Source: Persicaria tinctoria | Lineage: Eukaryota > Streptophyta > Magnoliopsida > Caryophyllales > Polygonaceae | Assembly (NCBI GenBank): GCA_037127255.1 | Contig: JBANSL010000005.1 | Location: 82,031,160 to 82,095,159 of the forward strand | Length of the DNA: 64,000 bases | Reading direction: 5' to 3' | Part shown: positions 1-9,940 of the stretch, one piece after another | Position numbering within the stretch: position 1 is the stretch's first letter | Layout of the letters: every line of letters starts with the position of its first letter | Notes under the pieces: generated by a model | What the model saw: the letters and a program-made list of their open reading frames with translations, nothing else | Told to the model about the DNA's origin: nothing | The model's database searches: none | Made by a program: the position numbers and the translations under genes

Positions 1-1302
1 CTTTCCTTCCATTAACGCCTTCACCGCCTCCGCGATATCCTCCCTCTCTACGACCCCCTCGTCGTTCTTCTTGACCACGAGTGCCACCTTAACCTCCTCG
101 ACGAGCTCTATTGCATTTATCTTCTGCTCGGCATACAATGGCCACGCGATGAACCCTACCCCGTTCAGCACACCTTCCAAGACCGAGTTCCACCCACAGT
201 GCGTCAAGAACCCCGCCCCATGGCTAAGGATCTCTACTTGCGGTGCCCAAGAATGCACTATAAGACCCCGCCCCTCGGTCCTCTCCACGAACCCTTTGGG
301 TAGAAACCCTAATGGACTGCTTTCTTCTTTCGACTTCGAGCCCAAGGTTATGTTATATGAAGCCGAATCATTCGGGGTCCTAACCACCCAAAGGAACCTT
401 TGCTGGCTCATCTCAAGCCCCCATGCTAACTCGGTCACCTGTTTGGTGGAATGGGTCCCACTTCCCCCGAAGCTCACGTATAGTACGGAGCCTAACGGTT
501 GCTCATCCAGCCATCTTAGGCAACCCGATGGATCTCTTTTCGAACCTGCCCTAACAATTGGACCCACAGCATGGACCGGTGGCCCGGTTCTCATTATAGC
601 CCTAATGGGGCCGTCCTCTAAGGACTGAAAGCTATTCAATATAATAGCTTCACATGACTTGAACCTCTTGCAATGATCGGCGAGCCACTTGGGGTGCACA
701 GTGGTGCGGTGCTGAATCGGATCGGGAAGATCCTTTACTCGAACCGTAGGGCATCCGGGGAAGTTGATGGGCTCATTCGGGCCCCATTCGTCTTGTGTTT
801 CGAACTCCTTAGGGAGGTGGAGGAACACGGATAAGGAGATTGCGGAGGCATCGAAGTATAGGTAGGACTTGATCCCGAGCTCCGAACTGACTTGGATGAC
901 ATCGGTAGCAAAAATGTCGACGATCGAGGCTGAGAGGGGGAGCTCATGGGAGATCTCTTGGAGGGTTTGGCGGAGAAGGGGGGTGGAGCGGCTGATTGAT
1001 TGGAAGATACGGGATAAAACCTCGTCATGGACGTCGAAGAAGGCGGGGAAAGACGGAGTTGGGAGGTTGATGATGTTGAAGGCGGTGGTGGGGAGTGAGG
1101 AGAGCGTCGGTGGGGTGGTAGGGGCGGAGGTGTTAGCGTCTTCGGTCATCGGGGTGAGGATGAAAGTGAAGAATAAAGAGGGGTTGTGGAGGAGGAGGTG
1201 TCGGGCGAACTCGGCGAGTGAGATGAGGTGGCTGCCGGTCCCCACGTTTGGGATGATGGCAATGTGAGTTTGCTTGCTTGGAGTTGAATCCATGGATGCC
1301 AT
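1..1302 (-). CDS. UDP-glycosyltransferase, UGT72-like, 3' end outside window
   Basis: Family 1 UDP-glycosyltransferases move a sugar from a UDP-sugar to small acceptors such as phenolics, in the cytosol. The minus strand is open from an ATG at 1302 (a second in-frame ATG is at 1293) to the window edge, 434 codons of the usual 470 or so. Seen: an N-terminal HIAIIP strand and GTGSHLISL loop holding the presumed catalytic His, VDIFATD with the likely partner Asp near residue 120, a VLYVSFGG strand, and a PSPG box from WAPQ to HCGWNS to PLYAEQ. Overall similarity is closest to the hydroquinone/arbutin-synthase group (UGT72). The PSPG box counts 42 residues, not the family's 44: two are missing just before GFLTHCGW. 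The last 40 or so residues lie beyond the window. No intron is needed. A copia element sits 76 bp upstream. The acceptor cannot be told from sequence. Confidence 0.9.
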   Translation of the reverse strand, partial: MASMDSTPSKQTHIAIIPNVGTGSHLISLAEFARHLLLHNPSLFFTFILTPMTEDANTSAPTTPPTLSSLPTTAFNIINLPTPSFPAFFDVHDEVLSRIFQSISRSTPLLRQTLQEISHELPLSASIVDIFATDVIQVSSELGIKSYLYFDASAISLSVFLHLPKEFETQDEWGPNEPINFPGCPTVRVKDLPDPIQHRTTVHPKWLADHCKRFKSCEAIILNSFQSLEDGPIRAIMRTGPPVHAVGPIVRAGSKRDPSGCLRWLDEQPLGSVLYVSFGGSGTHSTKQVTELAWGLEMSQQRFLWVVRTPNDSASYNITLGSKSKEESSPLGFLPKGFVERTEGRGLIVHSWAPQVEILSHGAGFLTHCGWNSVLEGVLNGVGFIAWPLYAEQKINAIELVEEVKVALVVKKNDEGVVEREDIAEAVKALMEGK

Positions 1303-1370
1303 AGCTAATAGCTTTGTATGTATGTAGTTGTTAAGCTAGTGATTATCAAAATTTGAGAACAGCAAATTGA

Positions 1371-1378
1371 ATATAAAG
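1371..1378 (-). promoter_or_regulatory. TATA-like box of the UGT gene at the copia insertion point
   Basis: Read on the minus strand this is CTTTATAT, about 70 bp upstream of the UGT ATG. It directly abuts the copia 5' LTR, and its TAAAG part is the duplicated target site. A core promoter here is inferred from spacing and composition only. Confidence 0.35.
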
Positions 1379-1682
1379 TATGGAGCATATGTAGCTCAAT
1401 TCATTCATCTCACATCTGACATCAATGCAGTGTATTGGATACAATACATAGGATAAGGGCACTTTTGGGTTAACACGAAATAAATAGGGACATTTAAGTA
1501 AATTCTCCTAGAGTTAGTTGTTGGGATTTCTGTTAGTAGAATATAACCGAATTGATGTTGTTGTAAGAGCTCAGAAGCTCATATTCATCTTCTTCAATTA
1601 CAGTTTTGAGAGTGTTCTTGATAGCTTCCATTTTCTTCTTCCAAATTGTGATGAATTGAATCGAATTCGTCACATTTTCTCA
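1379..1682 (+). repeat. 5' LTR of the copia element
   Basis: 304 bp, ending just before the primer-binding site. It differs from the 3' LTR at seven positions, two of them adjacent. Confidence 0.93.
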
Positions 1683-1694
1683 TGGTATCAGAGC
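1683..1694 (+). other. Primer-binding site of the copia element
   Basis: TGGTATCAGAGC directly follows the 5' LTR. This is the standard plant copia primer site, complementary to the 3' end of initiator tRNA-Met. Confidence 0.93.
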
Positions 1695-1794
1695 GCAGGA
1701 TACAGATCTGAAGTTTTTCTGTATTTGCGTTTGTTTTTCGATTGCTTCCGCTCGTTCGTTGAGATCAAATCATCTGGATTTTTGAAATTTGAGG

Positions 1795-4700
1795 ATGGCT
1801 GGTCGTGGATCGCCGATTGTCGGACGGAATTCGGGAATTGGTGCTGGTACTAGCGTCGGAAGAGGTGCTGGATTATCGCCTCCTATTCCGAATGCAACAC
1901 AGCAAATTCGTCCAACAGCTCCACCTGCATTTGGAGGTCTGCAATTTGGAGATCTCAATCAACAATTCAATGGCGCACATGTGAATCCTCTTTACTTAGC
2001 CAACTCCGATCATCCCGGTATGACACTCGTCTCTAACTTGTTCAATGGATCAAACTTTACAAGTTGGAATAGAGGTGTCCGGATGGCCTTGGGAGCAAAG
2101 GTTAAGATTGGATTAATAACCGGTGGATGTGTCAAACCTGATGAGTCAAGTGATGACTATGAAAAGTGGATTCGAGCAGACTATATGGTCATGTGTTGGA
2201 TCCTTAATTCAATGACTAATGAAGTGAGTGAGACATTGATGTTTGTACAATCGTCCAAGGAACTATGGGACGAGATCAAGGATCGTTTCTCTGAGTCAAA
2301 TGATCCTTTGATCTACCAATTACACAAGGATTTGTGTAATTTGAAGCAAGAAAACTTGCCTGTTGGAGCTTATTACAACAAGATCAAGAGAATCTGGGAT
2401 GAATTACTGGTTCTTGAAGACATCTCTGCTTGTGATTGTGGTGTCATGTTACAGTGCAGCTGTAATGTCTTGAAAAAGATTGCTGAGAAAGAGGCTAAAG
2501 CTAAGGTCATGCAGTTTCTTATGGGCCTTAATGATGGTTTTGAGAATCTGAAGCAAAGTGTTCTCACCAAGGATCCACTTCCATCAATAAACAAGGTGTT
2601 TCAACTGGCTGTACAAGTTGAGAGAGGACGTGGAGCTTCTTTTGCTAGCTCTTCAAATGATGCTGATGTTTTAGCTGTGGGAAGGAACTTCTCAAGCTCT
2701 GGGAAGCCAGATTCAAAAGGACAGTTTTGCCAATCCTCTCAACAGAAGCAACCAACAAGCTCCTCTGATCAGTCCAAAAGAGATTCTAAGAAGCCTAAGT
2801 ATGACAGGTTTTGTGATTTTTGCAAGGAAAAGGGTCATACCAAGGATTACTGCTTCAAGATAGTAGGATATCCAGATTGGTTTAAGGGACCTCGTCCCAA
2901 TGGGGATGGAAAATTTGCTGCTAATGTGGAGTTTCCACAGGCTAATCATCCTTTGGAAGGTGCTTCCAAGCCAGATCCTTATATGGTTAATGCCATATAC
3001 CAAGAGGTCATCAAGATGATGAGTGGGAAACAGAAGGGTGAATGCTCAATGACAAACATGTCTACTGGGCAGGCCATTGTCAACTTTGCAGGTACACTCA
3101 GTTCTTCCTTTCTTATTGGTGCACATAAGTCTGATAGAAGAGATTGGATTGTAGACTATGGGGCAACTGATCACATTGGATTTGATGAATCTATTTTCTA
3201 TAATCTGAGAAGTCTTGATAGACATATTATGCTTGGGTTACCTGATGGTTCAGCAAAGAGTGTGAAATATACAGGAAGTGTATGGATTTCAGATAGTTTA
3301 CAGCTTGATGATGTGCTATTAGTTCCTGAATTTAGACACAACCTGCTTTCTGTGTCAAGAATTCTTAGTCATAAAAGGTTGGAGTTCAGGTTTGATGTTG
3401 TATCATGTGGTTTGCAGGACCCTACAACTAAGGGTTTGGTGCTGCAAGGACATGAAGATCAAGGACTGTATAAGCTGAGAGCTAAGGAAAGGCTCATTGG
3501 TGATGGATTTCAGTTTCAGTTTGGTAGCTTACCTCAGTTTAAGAGTTGTAATTCTGTGATCAGTTTGCAAACTCTTCATTCTAGACTTGGTCATACATCT
3601 GTGTCCAAAATGAGGCACATTGATGGTTGTAATAAGGCTGATATTGACAGTTTCTTCTGTGATATTTGTGCAATGACTAAGCATCACAGATTGCCTTTTG
3701 ACAGAAGTGATTCAATTGCTTCTGAATGTTTTGATTTGATTCATATGGATCTATGGGGTCCTTATAAGGTTCCTTCATTATGTGGAGCCAAGTATTTTCT
3801 TACTATATTAGATGACTGCAGCAGGACCACCTGGGTTTTCTTATTACAGAACAAGCTCCAAGTTCATAGAACTATTGTTGAGTTTATAGCCTTGATTGAA
3901 AATCAGTTTCAAAAAAGGGTTAAGGTTGTGAGATCCGACAATGGCACTGAATTCACACAAGCATCTTGTAACGAGTTGTTTGCCAGCAAAGGTATTGTAC
4001 ACCAACATTCTACTCCTGGGGTGCCCCAACAGAATGGGAGGGTAGAAAGGAAACACAGACATCTTGTAGAAACAACTTGAGCTATCAGGTTGCAAGCTGG
4101 TTTGCCTGTTGAATTTTAGAGAGAATGTGTACTGGTTGCAACACATTTGATCAACAAAATGCATGTAGCCATCCTTCAGTGGAAAACTCCTTTTGAAATT
4201 TTATATAAAACTCCTCCATATTACAAGCCTTTGAGGGTCATTGGGTGTCTATGTTTTGCTGAAATCAATTCTCCTACAGTTGACAAGTTAGGTGTTAAGG
4301 CTAGAAAATGTATTTTTCTTGGCTACCCACCTGGTCAGAAGGCTTATAAAGTATATGATCTGTCTGCTAAGAAATTGGTGATTTGTAGACATGTGATATT
4401 TCATGAATCTATATTCCCTTTCAAGGATGGTCAATTGCTGCCCTCTTTCACTAACCCTCAGGTTCCTCTCCCTTTGGTCAATCCTGCCCCTATTCCTCAG
4501 TATGAGGCATCTTTGCCTTCTCCTGGATCACCACAAACATTTGGCTTAGATGGTGCTCAGTCCACAGATGAGTCATTTAATAATGTCAATGAGCATGTGG
4601 TGTCTGATTCTTTGGAATCTGTTGACTCAATTGGGACTGTTAATCCAGGATATGATCTTGCTAATGCTCCTATCATTCATGTGAATGCTCCTTTACCTGC

Positions 4701-6414
4701 CAAGAGGATCATCCAAAGACCTGCCAAGCTGCAGGACTTTATTTGTGGAGATCTTCCTTCTAGAGATTGTTCATCCTCAGACTCCTTAAGTCAAGTATTT
4801 TCTATTATGACTACTAGAGACGTGTCTCATCTCTCCCAGTCCTATGTGGCCTCTCTATTCAATGTTTTCAAGGTATTTGAACCTCACTCTTATAACCAAG
4901 CCAAAAATGTGCTTGAATGGCAATTGGCTATGCAGAAAGAGTTAGATGCCTTGGCTGCTAATCACACTTGGGAACTCACTACTCTGCCTGATGGTAAGAA
5001 AGCTATTGGTTCTAAATGGGTTTATAAAATTAAATACAACCCCGATGGATCTGTTGAAAGATATAAAGCCAGATTAGTTGCTAAAGGCTACAACCAAGTG
5101 AAAGACAAGGATTATAAACACACCTTCTCTCCTGTTGCTAAGCTTGCAACAGTTCGTGTGATTCTTGCTATTGCTGCTGCTAGGGACTGAAATTTGCACC
5201 AACTGAATGTCAATAATGCGTTTTTGCATGGGTTTTTGGATGAGGAGGTCTATATGGTGCCCCCTCCTGGTTTTGAAGTGCCCACTGGACAGGTTTGTAA
5301 ACTTACCAGGTCTTTGTATGGCCTTAAACAAACCAGTCGCCAATGGAACTTTGAGTTGACAAAGTTTATGATTCAGTTGGGTTTCACACAATCTAAGCAT
5401 GATTACTCCCTGTTTGTCAAAATTCAGAATTCTTCCTTCACTATTGCTTTGGTTTATGTTGATGACATGTTGATCATGGGCAATTCAGATTCTGTCATCA
5501 AGTCCACTAAGGAAGCCCTGCATAAAGCCTTTACTATAAAGGACTTAGGAATTGCTAGATATTTCCTTGGTATGGAAATCTCTAGAAGTTCTTCTGGCAT
5601 TTTGCTAAATCAAAGGAAGTTTGTCCTTGACATTCTTAAAGATGCTGGCATGGTAGGATGCAAACCAGCTGAGTTTCCAATGCAACATGGGACAAAGCTA
5701 TCAATTGAGGGTGATGATTCTTTCCCTCATCCAGAGAAATATAGGAGAATTGTTGGGAGGTTGTTGTATCTTACTCTTACAAGGCCTGACATCTCCTTTA
5801 CTGTTCAACAGCTCAGCCAATTCCTGCAACATCCTTTAGTTTCACATTGGAACTGTGTTCTATACCTATTGAGGTACTTAAAAGGGAGCTTCAATTTCTC
5901 CCTCTCTTATCCTGCATCTTCAGACTTGATATTATCTGCCTACAGTGATGCTGATTGGGCTAAATGCACCTTCAGTAGTCGATCTCTTTCTGGATATTGT
6001 GTCTTCTTAGGAAACTCTCTTGTTGCCTGGAAGACAAAGAAGCAAAGGGTTGTGTCCAAGTCCTCCACTGAGAGTGAATATAGGGCAATGTCTTATGTTG
6101 CCAGTGAGCTTATTTGGATGACTGGATTACTCTCTGATCTGCAGATCACTCCTCCACTCCCTATCAAGCTCTTTTGTGATAACAAATCAGCTTAGCATTT
6201 GGCTGCAAATCCAGTTTTCCATGAGAAAACCAAACACGTTAGAGTGGACTGTCACTTTATCCGTGAGTTGATTCAAGATGGCTTTCTGCAAACTGCTCAT
6301 GTTCCCACCAACTTACAGACTGCAGATGTTTTCACCAAGGCACTAGGAGCTGCTCAACACAAGTTTTTTTGCTCCAAGCTAGGCCTTGTTGTTCCTCTTT
6401 CAAGTCCTGCTTGA
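1795..6414 (+). pseudogene. copia gag-pol polyprotein, four in-frame stops
   Basis: One uninterrupted frame of 1540 codons with premature stops at 4078 (TGA), 4117 (TAG), 5188 (TGA) and 6193 (TAG), and no frameshift. The natural stop is at 6412-6414. In order: a gag domain; a CX2CX4HX4C zinc knuckle near 2812; an aspartic protease at about 3145; a GAG-pre-integrase HHCC region around 3580-3690; integrase with Asp at 3748, Asp at 3937 and Glu at 4045; reverse transcriptase with YVDDM at about 5454; and RNase H with YSDADW near 5940 and STESEY. The protease motif reads D-Y-G where the family has D-S-G or D-T-G (Tyr codon at 3157). All four stops could each arise by a single C-to-T or G-to-A change, as expected of methylated, silenced DNA. 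Confidence 0.95.
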
Positions 6415-6422
6415 GGGGGGGC
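6412..6422 (+). other. Polypurine tract of the copia element
   Basis: TGAGGGGGGGC immediately precedes the 3' LTR and overlaps the natural stop codon of gag-pol, as is common in copia elements. Confidence 0.85.
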
Positions 6423-6726
6423 TATGGAGCATATGTAGCTCAATTCATTCATCTCACATCTGACATCAATGCAGTGTATTGGATACAATACATAGCATAA
6501 GGGCACTTTCGGGTTAACACAAAATAAATAGGGACATTTCTGTAAATTCTCCTAGAGTTAGTTGTTGGGATTTCTGTTAGTAGAATATAACCGAATTGAT
6601 GTTGCTGTAAGAGCTCAGAAGCTCATATTCATCTTCTTCAATTACAGTTTTGAGAGTGTTCTTGATAGCTTCCATTTTCTTCTTCCAAATTGTGATGAAT
6701 TGAATCGAATTCGTCACATTTCCTCA
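6423..6726 (+). repeat. 3' LTR of the copia element
   Basis: 304-bp partner of 1379-1682, followed by the target duplication TAAAG at 6727-6731. Confidence 0.93.
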
Positions 6727-6880
6727 TAAAGGCTGAGAGTATTGGAACTTGAAAGCCTTAGATTTCTTTTAGGTGAGGGTCCTTGTAGCGGTATGTGGTC
6801 CAGTGGATAAGATATCCTCGTATCCATGTAGTGGAAACCTCTCTATTGTAGCGATCAGATCAGAATGATTGGTCTTGATT

Positions 6881-7670
6881 AGACCGGTCAAAATGTGACC
6901 CGACCCGACCCGTAAAACGTGGGTTTTGACGCAAATATTTCAACCCGAAACCCGAAGCAACTCTAACCCGTTCAACCCGTAAATTTCTGGGTCGGGTTGG
7001 GTCAACCCGTGGGTCACCCGTTGGGTGAAGCTTTAAGATAATAAAAACATAAATAAATTATAATTTAACCTAATATTGAAATATATTACTGAAAATAAAT
7101 ATTAATTAGGATTGAATATTATATTTTTCATCATCAACTTTACTTTATAATTTAACATTACAATTTGTTATGTATATAAAATTACATATTACTATTGTAG
7201 CAACATTAATTATTATTTTTCAATAATATAACTATTATTAGGATAATATAACAATTTTAGATTTAGGAACTATATAAATAGTCATTAAAAATACTCCATC
7301 TGTTTACTTTTAAATGTCGTTTACTATTCATGTATGGTTTTAAGGATGATAATAATTATATAAAATATCAATTTATATATTATATATAATTTCATACTTC
7401 AAAAACTAAAAAGAATGAAATTATAACAAGTAATAAATTTTTATTGATATTTTACATAATTTTATCATTTTAAAATAACGTGTATAAATAGTAAATGACA
7501 TTTAAAAAATTATGGATGAGTAGCGCTCTTGACCCGTTGGGTCGACCCGAACCCGTTAAATATTGGTCTAGGTTGAGCATTTCACGACCCGTAACCCGAA
7601 ATGACCCGACCCGAAATGAACCCGAACCCGAGACGACCCGACCCAAACCCGACCTGTTTGACAGGTTCAG
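6881..7670. mobile_element. Non-autonomous hAT-type element
   Basis: 790 bp between two copies of the 8-bp sequence TCTTGATT (6873-6880 and 7671-7678), the duplication size of hAT transposons. The ends are imperfect inverted repeats (GACCGGTCAAA against GAACCTGTCAAA). Both subterminal regions are packed with ACCCG/CGGGT motifs (about 6895-7025 and 7530-7655), a pattern seen in many plant hAT elements. There is no transposase; the middle is AT-rich and holds a nested MITE. Confidence 0.8.
7294..7520. mobile_element. Stowaway-like MITE nested in the hAT element
   Basis: 227 bp flanked by TA on both sides (7292-7293, 7521-7522). The first 50 or so bases (CTCCATCTGTTTACTTTTAA) and the reverse complement of the last 50 (CTCATCCATAATTTTTTAAA) match closely, both continuing into ATGTC(G/A)TTTACTAT. 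Confidence 0.75.
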
Positions 7671-7678
7671 TCTTGATT

Positions 7679-8277
7679 ATTATGGTCCGATTTACTGTTA
7701 ATTAAAAATGCAATTTTGGGTTTTATTGCAAACAAAATTATAGGCTAACCCTCGCATCAATCATCTCGGTGTCAAATGGATATTAAAAAAAAAAAGCAGA
7801 TGGCAACACCACAAGTCTCGTCTGTCGCCAAGCGATTCGACCGTTTGAAATGTGACCGTTGCCCCCGATTCAATTTTTTTTTTTTTTATTTGTACTTGGG
7901 TGGTGTTTGGCTACTAGTTAACTAGCTTAACTTTGAATTAAATTTATATGTTAAGTTTTCAATATATTTTATGTAGATTTTTATTTTTTGAACATTTTAA
8001 ATGTAATATATATTGTTTAGGTAATTTTTTCTAAGTTGTTAGGTAATTAGTAAAAATATTATCTTATAAAACAATATTCTTTGAATCATTCAAACACAAG
8101 TTTATTGTAAACCGAAAGACGAATACACGTTTACAAATCACGACTCACATTCACCGATTCACATAACATAACATAATAACATAAAAACGTAAAACATAAA
8201 CTCACTACATTACTACAAGTCTACAATACTCACTAGTCACTTCTTATTATTAAGACTTAGGACGTAGGAATAATAGA
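7679..8277. other. Intergenic; nothing clear
   Basis: AT-rich with poly-A and poly-T runs near 7785 and 7875. The part from about 8090 may be the 3' flank of the adjacent hAT fragment, but I found no terminal repeat to close that element. Confidence 0.4.
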
Positions 8278-8508
8278 CTAGTTTTTACCACCACTCGTTC
8301 CACTCGAGCCCGAAGCGCCATCGTTCTTAATCTTCTCGGGGTGCTTGTTGGTGATGTGATACTTCAAATTACCATGGCCAAGGTTATTCCGCATCTTGTA
8401 CCTTTTAGCACAATGACGACAAACGGCTACGAATGATCGATCGGGTTGCACATCCGCCTTATCGTAGTGATCTTGAAACAACGCCTCTTTGAGGTTGTCA
8501 CCGGACAT
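8278..8508 (-). CDS. BED-type zinc-finger peptide, hAT transposase N-terminus
   Basis: A 76-residue frame starting MSGDNLKEALF. The pattern CRHCAKRY, then LKYHITNKH, gives the Cys2-His2 spacing of a BED finger, the DNA-binding module at the N-terminus of many plant hAT transposases. It stops after a Gly/Ser-rich tail (GASGSSGTSGGKN), and no DDE or dimerisation domain follows. It is therefore either a truncated transposase or the only product of a non-autonomous derivative. A longer in-frame start at 8730 exists, but the 8508 ATG sits about 90 bp below a good TATA box and starts a typical N-terminus, so I prefer it. Expression is unknown. Confidence 0.6.
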   Translation of the reverse strand: MSGDNLKEALFQDHYDKADVQPDRSFVAVCRHCAKRYKMRNNLGHGNLKYHITNKHPEKIKNDGASGSSGTSGGKN

Positions 8509-8598
8509 GATTACAACGTAGGAGCTTCTGAAAATCAAATTGATAGAATGATAGGTGATTGATGGATTGGATGGGATTTGTGATATGAGGAGTCGGGT

Positions 8599-8606
8599 AT
8601 TTATAG
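8599..8606 (-). promoter_or_regulatory. TATA box of the hAT transposase fragment
   Basis: TATAAATA on the minus strand, about 90 bp upstream of the 8508 ATG, between the subterminal repeats and the BED-finger frame. Confidence 0.55.
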
Positions 8607-8875
8607 CCCCGAGTCTACTAGCCGATACAACGGCTATATTTTTTAAAAAAAAAAAATAGCTCCGACCTGTGTGCCCCACCTCCAACGGTCGTTTTTTTAA
8701 AATAGGCCGACCCGGCGGGTCACGGGTCACTAATCCCCCGACCCTAACCCGCTACCCGCTACCCGCCCCTACCCGGCAACCCGGACCCGGCGGGTCGTTG
8801 ACCCGTACGACCCGGCGGGTTACGGGTTGACCCGTAACCCGTGGCCACGCCTAGCAGGGGGTAATAAAGATTCCC

Positions 8876-9190
8876 TATGTATCACTCGTGCATCACAAAA
8901 TTAGTTTACATGAAAATTATTGTTAAAAAAAATTTCAAAAATTATAACAATATTGTATTTGATAATTCATACAGATTTGCAATTTTTTTTTTTTGAAAAT
9001 TGCTAAAATGTTGTTATTTTGTGACTTTCACTCATAAGTATTTTTTAATAAAATATTTTTATGATTTTTCAAAATATTTTTTTTAACAAATATGTATGAA
9101 TTATCAAATAAAATATTGTTATAATTTTTTTAAAAAAAATTAACAATAATTTTTATTGAAACTAATTTTGTGACACACTAAGTGATATAC
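8876..9190. repeat. Fold-back MITE with ~100-bp arms
   Basis: The left arm (8876-8985) and right arm (about 9085-9190) are near-perfect inverted copies. Both contain CACAAAATTAGTTT, an ATTATTGTTA stretch, TATAACAATATT and TTTGATAATTCATACA in mirrored order. The centre is about 100 bp of AT-rich DNA. No coding capacity. Target duplication not resolved, so the superfamily is uncertain. Confidence 0.75.
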
Positions 9191-9810
9191 GGACACACGG
9201 TGTGTTATAGATGATCTCCATTGGGCAGCGGCAAATCCTCTTTAGGAAAGTTATAAGCATTTCAACTTTCAGAAGGGTTACATTATTTACCAAACTGATA
9301 TATTTTTATCGTAATTATCATTTGTTAAACTGAATACCTTAATAATATAATTATACCCGAAAACTTCAAATTATGAGTTTATATTGAAATATTTGAAAAC
9401 AATGAAATAACATGCGCGATTTATGTTTTATTCTAGTTACGTATCCATAATATTGATGTTTTTTTAAAATAAAAATTAGGCCGGGTTTGTTTTCACAAGA
9501 AAAAAATTTATGGTAAAATTTTCACCCACTCAACCAACAATTTCAAGATCCGCCACTGGTGTGGTCAAGACATGAACAATGCAGATTGTGCTCTCTATTG
9601 TAGTCAATGAGAAGTGGCCGATTCAACAAATTGATATCCAAAATACCTTTCTTAATTCTTTACCGTGACCTTGACGAGGATATCCAAAATATTTTCCTTT
9701 CAACCACTGATTTTAAAATCAATGGTTGAAATTCTCTCACTCTACCCATAAAGTTTTTTACAAACTCTATGGGATCCAAAGTGACCTGAAATGCATAATA
9801 AAACCCATGA
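9191..9810. other. Intergenic; no gene or clear repeat seen
   Basis: AT-rich DNA downstream of CLPT. A minus-strand AATAAA (9816-9811) lies about 125 bp past the CLPT stop and could serve as its polyadenylation signal. Confidence 0.4.
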
Positions 9811-9940
9811 TTTATTCGAATTCATAATCTTAACAATTGGAAGCTGTTATGCCATGGGAACATCTAGAACACCTGCGGAGCTATTTTTATGAAGAATTAC
9901 ACACTTGAGAATACAACAAAATCAATAAGGAAGATGTCAA

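Larger units (their letters stand above)
1379..6726 (+). mobile_element. Full-length Ty1/copia LTR retrotransposon
   Basis: Two 304-bp LTRs (1379-1682 and 6423-6726) flank one long gag-pol frame. A perfect 5-bp target duplication TAAAG lies at 1374-1378 and 6727-6731. Using those duplications, the LTRs start TATGG and end CTCA, so the termini are TA...CA rather than TG...CA. I counted 7 mismatches between the LTRs (about 2.3%), indicating a fairly recent insertion, on the order of one million years at commonly used plant rates. The primer-binding site and polypurine tract are both in place. The coding frame has four nonsense codons, so this copy cannot make its own polyprotein, although its cis-acting ends look intact. 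Confidence 0.96.
8278..8860 (-). mobile_element. hAT element fragment with one recognisable end
   Basis: The right side (about 8700-8853) is dense in ACCCG/CGGGT repeats. Read on the minus strand it begins TAGGCGTGGCCACGGGT, a hAT-like terminus. Promoter and BED-finger exon follow inward. No matching terminus was found to the left, so the element is probably truncated; its left limit is set to the end of the coding frame. Confidence 0.55.

Noticed and set aside
71..628. Plus-strand open frame of 185 codons
   Set aside because: It is the opposite-strand shadow of the UGT coding sequence, which carries clear family motifs on the minus strand.
869..1267. Plus-strand frame of 132 codons and an overlapping minus-strand frame at 735-1028
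   Set aside because: Both are out-of-frame readings of the UGT gene.
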